Below are positions 1 to 5,090 of a stretch of 5,110 nt of DNA, piece by piece; the first letter of the stretch is position 1; every line of letters starts with the position of its first letter. Below the pieces are notes generated by a model. It ran no database searches and was not told where the DNA came from. It saw nothing but the letters and a program-made list of their open reading frames with translations. A program made the position numbers and the translations under genes. Origin of the DNA: CAZCWX01 sp964502465 (lineage in GTDB: Bacteria; Desulfobacterota; Binatia; Bin18); assembly GCA_964502465.1 (NCBI GenBank), contig CAZCWX010000394.1:1-5110 (forward strand), written 5' to 3'.

Positions 1-774
1 GATCCCACTGGCCCAATCGCTTTAGGGAACATTGTCCTGCTGCAGAATTTCCTGGCTGGCGTGGACGAAGAATGGTTCATTCTGGTGCATGTGGATATTG
101 AGGCCACAGTCGCACCGGCCCTCGCCGCTATCGGTCCGGCTCAAGCAGCCGTCGTCGAAGATCATGGACAAACCGTAGAGCAGGCCCTCGCAACCATCGC
201 CTCCGCCCTAGAGCAGGTATATGCGACACTGCAGCGCATGCCGGAGCGCTGCGATCCGTACATCTATTACCACCGAGTCAGGCCCTACATCCATGGCTGG
301 AAGAATCACCCGGCGCTGCCGGACGGCGTGGTCTACGAAGGGGTGGAAGCGTACGGAGGAGAGCCGCAACAGTTCCGCGGCGAAACTGGGGCGCAGAGTG
401 CCATTATTCCCTCGCTTGACGCCGCCCTCGGCATCTCGCACAAGGATGACCCCTTACGGCCCTATCTGATGGAGATGCGCGACTATATGCCGCCAGCGCA
501 TCGAGCGTTTACTGAGGCGATCGAGTGCGGTCCCGCTATTCGTGCGTACGTCACCGCGCATCGGCAAGACCGCCCTACCTTACGAGACACCTACAACGCC
601 TGTGTGCAGGAGATTGCGCAGTTCCGCTCTCTGCACCTGGAATACGCCGCCCGGTATATTCATCAACAGCATCAGCAGAGTCTGGACAATCCGACCACCG
701 TCGGCACTGGCGGTACGCCTTTCCTGCCCTATCTGAAGAAACATAGAGACGAGACAATGGAGCATCTTCTGTAG
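1..774 (+). CDS. Indoleamine 2,3-dioxygenase family protein, 5'-truncated by the window edge
   Basis: IDO enzymes are cytosolic haem dioxygenases that insert O2 across the indole C2-C3 bond of tryptophan, giving N-formylkynurenine. The frame is open from base 1, so the GTG at 61 is probably internal and about 140 N-terminal residues are missing compared with the roughly 400-residue human IDO1. The 257 visible residues align with IDO1 throughout: DPTGPIALGN at the window start, R94 in RPYIHGW (the position of IDO1 Arg231), VYEG, the GETGAQS loop, YMPPAHR at 162-168, the proximal haem ligand H212 in FRSLHLEYA (codon 634-636), the GTGGT signature at 235-239, then FLPYLKKHRDET and the end MEHLL. 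IDO1 Phe226/Phe227 are both Tyr here, which may alter substrate choice. The family assignment is very safe; the substrate is inferred. A 149-nt gap with a candidate promoter separates it from the cupin gene downstream. Confidence 0.93.
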   Translation, partial: DPTGPIALGNIVLLQNFLAGVDEEWFILVHVDIEATVAPALAAIGPAQAAVVEDHGQTVEQALATIASALEQVYATLQRMPERCDPYIYYHRVRPYIHGWKNHPALPDGVVYEGVEAYGGEPQQFRGETGAQSAIIPSLDAALGISHKDDPLRPYLMEMRDYMPPAHRAFTEAIECGPAIRAYVTAHRQDRPTLRDTYNACVQEIAQFRSLHLEYAARYIHQQHQQSLDNPTTVGTGGTPFLPYLKKHRDETMEHLL

Positions 775-801
775 CCGCTCTTGGCGCTGTTCGCCTGCCC
801 G

Positions 802-830
802 TTGTTGGCATCGACGTCCTCCTCTATAAT
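802..830 (+). promoter_or_regulatory. Candidate sigma70-type promoter for the cupin gene
   Basis: A perfect TATAAT box lies at 825-830. Seventeen bases upstream is TTGTTG (802-807), a weak 3/6 match to the -35 consensus. The better match TTGGCA (805-810) would leave only a 14-nt spacer. Transcription would begin near 837 and give an approximately 87-nt leader before the ATG at 924. The leader contains the inverted repeat TTGACCA/TGGTCGA (860-866 and 881-887; 14-nt loop, one G-T pair), which could be a hairpin or an operator. The -10 is convincing, the -35 is not. Confidence 0.42.
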
Positions 831-910
831 TCCGACGCTATTTTGTGCACTCGGTCGCGTTGACCACTGTTCACCATTGCTGGTCGAGGCACGGGCGATT
901 GCGCAACACA

Positions 911-917
911 AAGGAGG
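911..917 (+). promoter_or_regulatory. Ribosome binding site of the cupin gene
   Basis: AAGGAGG is a near-perfect anti-Shine-Dalgarno match, 6 nt before the ATG at 924. It fixes the start of the cupin-like protein. Confidence 0.85.
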
Positions 918-923
918 ATCTCG

Positions 924-1676
924 ATGATTAAGGCGGCAAGCTTTCCTGAAGCACATGAGAAACGTTACTTCCTTTCGGAATACCCGGCGGTCTATCTCGA
1001 TACCTACATCACGAACCTGATTGGCGACTTCCGCGATGCGACGGACCCGGCTCATCTCGACGGTGGGCAAGCGCTCTTTGCTGAGTACGGCGAAGGCATC
1101 GCGCTCACCCACGCGCATCCCGTTGATCAGTGGCAGATCTACGTGACCGGCGCTGCGCGACTTGCCAAGAAGAAGGTCCACCTGGTGACGATCCAATACA
1201 CCGACGAGTGGGTCCCGTACGGGCCGATTGAAGTCGCAAAAGAGGGGTTCGCCCTGCTCGCTCTGTGGCCGAAGCCGAACGTAGAAACCTACGAGATGCC
1301 TAAGGATGCGGACACGATCCGCGAGCATCTGCGCGGGAAGCAGCGCCGCATACTGTTGAAGCACATCGATATCACCGATGATGCGCCTGCAACCGCATCC
1401 GAGACGACACTGATCGAGGAAGCAGAGGTGTGGGCACGCCGCTGGCGACTCCCGGCAGACGCAGCGCTTGAGACTCCGGATCCCTCCCAGGGCGGAGGTC
1501 AATTCTTCATTCCTCTGCAGGGGACAATTGTGTACGGAGGACGCGAGTACCCACGCTGGTCGACGGTCTACGTTGGTCCGCAAGATGAGCGGATCATGCT
1601 CCGCGCCGGCGCAGACGGAGCCGACGTGCTCGGGACGCAGTTTTTACCACAGCAGAGAGCCCAGCAGTCGCCATGA
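924..1676 (+). CDS. Cupin-like protein, possibly a bicupin with non-canonical metal ligands
   Basis: A 250-residue soluble protein without signal peptide or membrane segment. I know no named homologue. Residues 63-76 match cupin motif 1, H-x-H-(x3)-E-(x6)-G, as H63-A-H65-PVD-Q69-(x6)-G76, with Gln replacing the usual Glu. Residues 98-103 (PYGPIE) fit cupin motif 2, P-x-G-x-x-H, with E103 replacing the usual His. A metal site would then be H63/H65/E103 with or without Q69. The C-terminal part (about 170-242) is again strand- and glycine-rich: GGGQFFIPLQG, then YPRWSTVYVGP and VLGTQFLP. It resembles a second cupin half without an HxH motif. Candidate roles are a dioxygenase, isomerase or small-ligand sensor acting near the IDO product. 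It does not carry the recognisable 3-hydroxyanthranilate dioxygenase signature, so I do not call it that. The start is fixed by AAGGAGG 6 nt upstream. The fold call is moderately sure, the function unknown. Confidence 0.72.
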   Translation: MIKAASFPEAHEKRYFLSEYPAVYLDTYITNLIGDFRDATDPAHLDGGQALFAEYGEGIALTHAHPVDQWQIYVTGAARLAKKKVHLVTIQYTDEWVPYGPIEVAKEGFALLALWPKPNVETYEMPKDADTIREHLRGKQRRILLKHIDITDDAPATASETTLIEEAEVWARRWRLPADAALETPDPSQGGGQFFIPLQGTIVYGGREYPRWSTVYVGPQDERIMLRAGADGADVLGTQFLPQQRAQQSP

Positions 1677-1691
1677 AGAATTCCGTTCATC

Positions 1692-1732
1692 CTGAAGTGC
1701 TTGCCGACAACACCGAACGGCTGGCACTTCGG
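1692..1732 (+). terminator. Hairpin in the convergent gap, candidate terminator
   Basis: The arms 1694-1706 (GAAGTGCTTGCCG) and 1718-1730 (CGGCTGGCACTTC) pair over 13 positions with one T-T mismatch and one T-G wobble around an 11-nt loop. C1692-G1732 and a T1693-G1731 wobble lengthen it. It lies 15 nt past the cupin stop. A short CCCTTTTG tract follows at 1736-1743, so it may act intrinsically on the plus strand. No T-tract follows in the minus direction. The stem is clear; termination is inferred. Confidence 0.5.
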
Positions 1733-1733
1733 T

Positions 1734-1766
1734 AACCCTTTTGACTCGCCGGCAAAATAGAGGGTT
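1734..1766. repeat. Second, bulged inverted repeat between the convergent genes
   Basis: AACCC (1734-1738) pairs with GGGTT (1762-1766), and just inside TTTTG (1739-1743) pairs with CAAAA (1753-1757). A 4-nt bulge (TAGA) sits on one side and a 9-nt loop at the tip. It lies 18 nt past the SDR stop on the minus strand, so it could end or stabilise the SDR transcript. It begins two bases after the hairpin at 1692-1732, so both stems could form together. Confidence 0.35.
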
Positions 1767-1784
1767 GCCCCTGGCGTCTGTCTC

Positions 1785-2543
1785 TCAGCCTCGTCCAACG
1801 AACGGCATTGTCGTCGCCATCACCGTCATGAACAACACATTGGCATCGAGCGGCAGATTGGCCATATAAAGCACGGCGTTGGCCACGTGCTCTACATCCA
1901 TCAACGGCTCCACCGCGATCTGGCCATGCGCTTGCGGTACACCCTGTGCCATTCGCGCCGTCAGCTCGGTCGCAGCATTCCCGATGTCGATCTGGCCACA
2001 GGCGATGTCGTATTTCCGTCCGTCCAGCGCCGTTGCCTTGGTCAGGCCAGTGAGCGCATGCTTGGTCGCCGTGTATGGTGCCGAGTTGGGCCGCGGTGCC
2101 TGCGCCGAAATCGAGCCATTGTTGATAATGCGACCGCCACGCGGTGCTTGGGCTTTCATGATTTTGAACGCTTCCTGTGTACAGAGGAACACACCGGTGA
2201 GGTTGATGTCGACCACAGTTTTCCACTGTTCGTAGCTGAGATCCTCGAGTGGGATCCCAGGCGCGCCCACGCCTGCATTGTTGAATAAGAGGTCGAGCCG
2301 ACCGAACGCCTCCTTTGTGCGCGCAAAGAGGGTGCGCACTGAGGCGGGGTTGCTCACATCGGTTGGCACTATGAGCGCACAGGTTCCTGCCGCACCCGCG
2401 TCTGCGGCAACGTGTTCCAGCAGCGCCTGCCGCCGCCCGGCCAGCGCGACTTGGTACCCGTTTTTCAGCAGAGTCAATGTGACTGCTTTCCCGATACCGG
2501 TCCCCGCGCCGGTAACAATTGCAACCTTGGTCAACGAGTTCAT
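1785..2543 (-). CDS. Classical short-chain dehydrogenase/reductase, probably NADP(H)-dependent
   Basis: A 252-residue Rossmann-fold oxidoreductase for an alcohol/ketone pair of unknown identity, cytosolic. Visible classical-SDR motifs are the cofactor loop TGAGTGIG (11-18), basic R37-R38 after strand 2 (suggesting NADP over NAD), D62 in TDVS, NNAG (88-91), and the tetrad N114, S144, Y157 and K161 in YTATK. The usual Pro-Gly after the active site is replaced by CGQIDIGNAAT (about 192-202), which changes the cofactor-lid segment. The C-terminal NVLFMTVMAT...PFVGRG block looks like a conserved trait of one SDR subfamily. The ATG is chosen because AGAGAGG lies 9 nt upstream and the motif spacing fits. 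Length is normal (about 250). It is 136 nt downstream of the SnoaL-like gene on the same strand, so it may share that transcript or have its own promoter; I see no strong -10/-35 in the gap. Confidence 0.95.
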   Translation of the reverse strand: MNSLTKVAIVTGAGTGIGKAVTLTLLKNGYQVALAGRRQALLEHVAADAGAAGTCALIVPTDVSNPASVRTLFARTKEAFGRLDLLFNNAGVGAPGIPLEDLSYEQWKTVVDINLTGVFLCTQEAFKIMKAQAPRGGRIINNGSISAQAPRPNSAPYTATKHALTGLTKATALDGRKYDIACGQIDIGNAATELTARMAQGVPQAHGQIAVEPLMDVEHVANAVLYMANLPLDANVLFMTVMATTMPFVGRG

Positions 2544-2679
2544 GGTGTGCTGCCTCTCTGGCTCGTACTGTTACGTCCGTATCAATCCCATTCGCTGTTC
2601 GCCCCGGAGCTGATGATGGCCATTGAGAGCGACTGTCCACTCGGCGTGTGAGGAAAAGGTGTTGAGGGCAATGGACCAA

Positions 2680-3045
2680 TTAGAGGCCCGGCCATTTCGT
2701 GAACTCGGCATAGGTCCAGTCCGTGGCGATCTTCCCATCACGGCAGGTGAGTACCGCACAGAAGGGTAACTGCCAGGTCGGTCCCTGGTCGGGGTTGAGG
2801 AGCACGGCCTCAACAACCACGACATTCCCCGCTGCATGGGTTCGATCAACGCGCATTTCCCGCTTCGGCGCCGCCTGCAGCACATTTTGCTCGACCTGCA
2901 CAAACTGCTCATGCCCGCGGATAAACCCGCCATTCACTTCGCAATCAGGCGTGTAGCACTCGTGGACGAAGCGTTCGATGTCAGTGTTGTACAATGCTTC
3001 GTACTGTTTCGCGACCTCAAGATTACGTTGTTCTTCAGCAGTCAT
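2680..3045 (-). CDS. SnoaL-like / NTF2-fold small protein
   Basis: A 121-residue soluble protein of typical SnoaL/NTF2-like length (110-150). The N-terminal helix pair ends in the family-like segment YEALYNTDIERFVHECYTPD (16-35), followed by GGFIRGHEQF, the central strand NVVVVEAVLLN (74-84), and the ending AVLTCRDGKIATDWTYAEF, where a strand 'R-DGKI' turn typical of the family leads to the last strand. The fold makes a cone-shaped pocket used by polyketide cyclases, ketosteroid isomerases, epoxide hydrolases and non-catalytic binders. Which of these applies cannot be read. Candidate polar pocket residues are D34, H46 and D99-range acids. The start is the internal ATG at 3045, not an upstream one, because AGGAGGG sits 7 nt before it and the upstream part of the frame overlaps another gene. 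It is the second gene after the membrane protein, only 4 nt past that stop codon, so translational coupling is likely. Confidence 0.82.
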   Translation of the reverse strand: MTAEEQRNLEVAKQYEALYNTDIERFVHECYTPDCEVNGGFIRGHEQFVQVEQNVLQAAPKREMRVDRTHAAGNVVVVEAVLLNPDQGPTWQLPFCAVLTCRDGKIATDWTYAEFTKWPGL

Positions 3046-3049
3046 GACT

Positions 3050-3487
3050 TTACCCTCCTGTGTTTCCGTTTTGAATTTGCACCTCAATGAACACCGCCCC
3101 AGTCCATAACGCCCATTTGTATGTCGAGGGACGAAGTTTTTTGAACCCCTCGCTAATGCGGTTGGGATCGTCCAGGATAGGAATCGCCCATCCGACCAGG
3201 TCGTTTCCCTCAATGTGCATGTGCACTTCAGCACCTCCTGCGAGATGCTTCCACCACCCGGAATCACAGCCAACGTAGACGGTATCTGCCTCTCGCAGGT
3301 AGTTCACGGGAAAAGTGATCGGCTCAGAGGTGTCCTGTTCCCTCAGGGTGATCAGCATGATGCGGTCACTCAGGAGAGCATGCCGCTCAGATCGGAGGAT
3401 CGTCGAAACCAGGGGATTGGCAAGAACAGTGACGACCACGGCGATACCAGCCACGACAGAAAAGATGATCACGACGCGTCTCCTCAT
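3050..3487 (-). CDS. Membrane-anchored protein resembling F420/FMN split-barrel (nitroreductase/deazaflavin) family
   Basis: A 145-residue protein with a basic N-terminus (MRRR) and a single hydrophobic helix (about 5-25: VVIIFSVVAGIAVVVTVL), predicted to anchor it in the inner membrane with the rest outside or at the surface. The C-terminal domain shows the pattern of deazaflavin-dependent nitroreductase-like split barrels: FPVNYLREADTVYVG (59-73), D75-SG-WW-K-HL (the W-W-x-x-L turn that normally precedes the cofactor loop), GGAEVHMHIEG, an LVGWA strand, and a terminal strand AVFIEVQI. Such proteins bind F420 or FMN and reduce or oxidise small substrates; cofactor and substrate here are unknown. 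The ATG at 3487 is the first good start, though its nearest purine tract (AGGG) is 10 nt away and GAGGAGG is 17 nt away, so an upstream start (frame open to 3577) is not excluded. First gene of a two- or three-gene minus-strand unit. Confidence 0.68.
   Translation of the reverse strand: MRRRVVIIFSVVAGIAVVVTVLANPLVSTILRSERHALLSDRIMLITLREQDTSEPITFPVNYLREADTVYVGCDSGWWKHLAGGAEVHMHIEGNDLVGWAIPILDDPNRISEGFKKLRPSTYKWALWTGAVFIEVQIQNGNTGG
3053..3059 (-). promoter_or_regulatory. Ribosome binding site of the SnoaL-like gene, inside the upstream gene's end
   Basis: On the minus strand this reads AGGAGGG, 7 nt before the ATG at 3045. It lies within the last codons of the membrane-protein gene, whose TAA (3052-3050) immediately follows. 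The two stop/start signals are 4 nt apart, so ribosomes ending the first gene can start the second. Confidence 0.82.
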
Positions 3488-3567
3488 GGCGTGCGGTCCC
3501 TGTGCCTCCTCACGGCGGTGGTTACCCGGCGCAGCCAGCTTATGACCTGACGTAAGACATGGCACGG

Positions 3568-3603
3568 CCAGTAACAAACATCAAACCAGTAACAAACATC
3601 AAA
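3568..3603. repeat. Perfect 18-bp tandem duplication
   Basis: CCAGTAACAAACATCAAA occurs at 3568-3585 and again, identical, at 3586-3603. It is AT-rich compared with the surroundings and lies 81 nt upstream of the start of the minus-strand membrane-protein gene, in its promoter area. It may be a replication-slippage event or a doubled regulator site. No clear -10/-35 pair is seen beside it. Confidence 0.9.
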
Positions 3604-4034
3604 TAGGATCCCCCTGCGTCATCAGCCCTCTTGATGGACGGGTTCACGCACCTTGCGTTGCTCGTCTCTCCACTCTCCTGCGGTCGGTGGTGGAATGCAC
3701 GGCTGTGGGCGTTTCGTTCCCCATCCTCCTCTCGCAACGCTTGTAAAGGAAAACAAGGGGCGGATCAACCGCGCTTTACCGCTCGTCAGAGTTCTGTGGT
3801 CATGGTTCTCTGTAGAGAGGATCGGATCAAAACCATAGTTGCCTGTCGATAACAGCCTGTGAAGATCATTGTTACGATAGAGCCAGTCTCTCTGGTCAGA
3901 ATCCTGCTCCTTCCACGAAGTCAAGCGTTGCACGCGCGCTCCACAAATAGTCTTCCATTCCAGCGGAAAATCTGCGAAGCTCCGCTCGTTGGACAGCAAT
4001 CTTGAGACCACAGACAACTGCACAGAGCACAGAA
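3604..4034. other. Long intergenic region without a supportable gene
   Basis: About 430 nt lie between the 18-bp duplication and the hydrolase ribosome binding site. No ORF here has a Shine-Dalgarno sequence plus protein-like composition. A long minus-strand frame crosses it from inside the hydrolase gene, but its translation is Arg/Ser/Pro-rich and matches nothing I know. Small inverted repeats are visible: CTTGT/ACAAG (3740-3757), GCGG/CCGC (3760-3772), ATGGTT/AACCAT (3802-3836) enclosing TCTCT/AGAGA (3807-3818), CCAG/CTGG (near 3886), and AGCGGA/TCCGCT (3962-3986). None has a terminator T-tract. No convincing promoter for either flanking gene was found. It could hold divergent promoters or the remains of decayed sequence. 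Confidence 0.5.
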
Positions 4035-4042
4035 AAGGAGGG
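4035..4042 (+). promoter_or_regulatory. Ribosome binding site of the alpha/beta hydrolase gene
   Basis: AAGGAGGG, 7 nt before the ATG at 4049 (counting from the end of AAGGAGG). It decides the start: the in-frame ATG at 3989 would add 20 residues translated from this leader and has no comparable site. Confidence 0.88.
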
Positions 4043-4048
4043 TATATC

Positions 4049-4924
4049 ATGACAGCCGACGCACCCAAGATGTATGACATCGCTATCGAAGACGTCGAAT
4101 ACATCCGCCACGGGGACAAGCCGTTGCTGGCTCGTCTCTTCAAACCGCGTGGCCAAGGGCCGTTCCCAGCCATCGTTGAACTGCATGGCGGTGCCTGGAA
4201 CCTGGGGGACCGCCTGATGGACGTCGCGATTAACGAACCGCTGGCGCAAAGCGGCGTGGTCGTGGCCGCGCTGGATTTTCGCATGCCGCCTGAGGCGTCG
4301 TACCCGGCCTCGCTGGCCGATATCAATTACGCGATCCGCTGGCTCAAAACCCGTGCCGCAGAGTTTGGCAGCCGTGCCGATCTAGTGGGGGCTTTGGGCA
4401 GTTCGAGCGGTGCACACCAGGCCATGTTGGCTGCCATGCGACCGCACGATCCCAGATACGCTGCGCTGCCCCTCCCGGCTGGTACGCCGGCTGTTGATGC
4501 CAGCCTGCGCTGCGTCGTCCTGTGCTGGCCGGTGATCGATCCGCTGGCGCGCTACCATTATGCCAAACAGATCAAAGCCGGAGGTAAGCCGTACCCAGAG
4601 TTAATCGATCTTGTCCTCCCCCTGCATGATAAGTACTGGCAGACTGAAGAAGCGATGGCTGAAGGCAACCCGGTACTGGCACTGGAACGCGGCGAGCGGG
4701 TTGCACTACCACCAGTGCTCTACGTCCAAGGCACTCATGACGTTGCGCACCCTCGCGTTGACCTCGACCGTTTTGTTACGCAGTACCGCCAGGCAGGAGG
4801 TCAGGTCGAGCTGGAGCTGTTCGAGGGTGAGGCCGAAGGGTTCATTATCCGGAAGCCGTCGTCGCCAGCCTCCGGGCAAGCGCTCAAGAAGATTGTCGCG
4901 TTTGTCCACCAGCAGCTCCGGTAA
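4049..4924 (+). CDS. Alpha/beta hydrolase, HSL/BD-FAE-like, catalytic His position replaced by Glu
   Basis: A 291-residue cytosolic alpha/beta-hydrolase-fold protein of normal length for the hormone-sensitive-lipase/carboxylesterase group; no signal peptide. Visible elements are the oxyanion-hole motif HGGAW (46-50), the strand VVVAALDFRMPPEASYPASL (70-89) with the usual R-x-x-P-E...P-x-x-L pattern, the nucleophile elbow GSSSG (117-121; S119), a lid-like region about 155-215, and the acid D231 in QGTHDVAHP. The final HGF motif, which supplies the catalytic His, reads E-A-E263-G-F, so His is replaced by Glu (codon GAA at 4835-4837). H230 and H234 beside the acid are the nearest alternatives. 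Esterase or amidase chemistry is the family expectation. HGGxW is also the signature of alpha/beta-hydrolase kynurenine formamidases, which would suit the IDO-like gene 3.3 kb upstream, but they are not in one operon. The fold is safe, the reaction open. Confidence 0.9.
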   Translation: MTADAPKMYDIAIEDVEYIRHGDKPLLARLFKPRGQGPFPAIVELHGGAWNLGDRLMDVAINEPLAQSGVVVAALDFRMPPEASYPASLADINYAIRWLKTRAAEFGSRADLVGALGSSSGAHQAMLAAMRPHDPRYAALPLPAGTPAVDASLRCVVLCWPVIDPLARYHYAKQIKAGGKPYPELIDLVLPLHDKYWQTEEAMAEGNPVLALERGERVALPPVLYVQGTHDVAHPRVDLDRFVTQYRQAGGQVELELFEGEAEGFIIRKPSSPASGQALKKIVAFVHQQLR

Positions 4925-5002
4925 ACAGAGAAGCACTGCAAAAGCAGAAGAGCCTATCCGGCTAGCCTAAATCAGACCACAGCAGATTGGCACACCGATA
5001 CT

Positions 5003-5060
5003 GTCACCCTGAGCGAAGCGAAGGGTCTCTCAGTCAGATTCTTCGCTGCGCTGCTCAGAA
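5003..5060. repeat. Degenerate inverted intergenic repeat of the CCCTGAGCGAAGCGAAGGG type
   Basis: Arm 1 (5006-5028) reads ACCCTGAGCGAAGCGAAGGG plus TCT. Arm 2 (5036-5060), reverse-complemented, shares the blocks CTGAGC, AGCGAAG and TCT in the same order, so the two arms form an imperfect hairpin around a short spacer. This sequence type (GTCACCCTGAGCGAAGCGAAGGGTCTC facing GATTCTTCGC...CTCAGAA) is familiar to me as a dispersed intergenic repeat in many unrelated environmental bacterial genomes. Arm 2 carries extra GC bases and has lost the terminal TGAC, so this copy is worn. It begins 79 nt after the hydrolase stop and may serve as a terminator or mRNA-stability element. Confidence 0.65.
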
Positions 5061-5074
5061 ACAACATGCGTAGT

Positions 5075-5090
5075 GACGACTGTTGTCGTC
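5075..5090. repeat. Short perfect hairpin GACGAC-TGTT-GTCGTC
   Basis: Six perfect base pairs close a 4-nt loop. It is followed on the plus strand by a run of C rather than T, so it is not a standard intrinsic terminator. It lies just outside the intergenic repeat and the rest of its context is cut off by the window end. Confidence 0.5.

Noticed and set aside
61..63. GTG as the true start of the dioxygenase
   Set aside because: The frame is open to base 1, and the 20 residues before the GTG also align with human IDO1; there is no ribosome binding site upstream.
729..1583. A 284-codon minus-strand open frame opposite the cupin gene
   Set aside because: Cys/Arg-rich translation with no family resemblance, lying almost wholly antisense to a gene with a strong ribosome binding site and cupin motif.
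1687..2679. A 330-codon minus-strand frame overlapping the SDR
   Set aside because: It runs in another frame over the complete SDR, whose motifs are unmistakable; its translation is Arg/Gly/Cys-rich and motif-free.
3046..3273. N-terminal extension of the SnoaL-like frame
   Set aside because: It overlaps the membrane-protein gene, and the AGGAGGG site 7 nt before 3045 marks the true start.
3860..3880. TG-T-TACGAT as an extended -10 promoter for the hydrolase
   Set aside because: Only 4/6 match to TATAAT, no -35 at a proper distance, and about 170 nt from the start codon.
3622..4326. A 234-codon minus-strand open frame across the hydrolase 5' part and the intergenic region
   Set aside because: It overlaps a well-supported gene by about 280 nt, has no ribosome binding site at its start, and its translation is low-complexity-like with no recognisable motif. 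The part under the hydrolase is a frame shadow.
4936..4967. CTGC-AAAA-GCAG and GGCTAGCC as a terminator of the hydrolase gene
   Set aside because: Stems of only four base pairs without a following T-tract.
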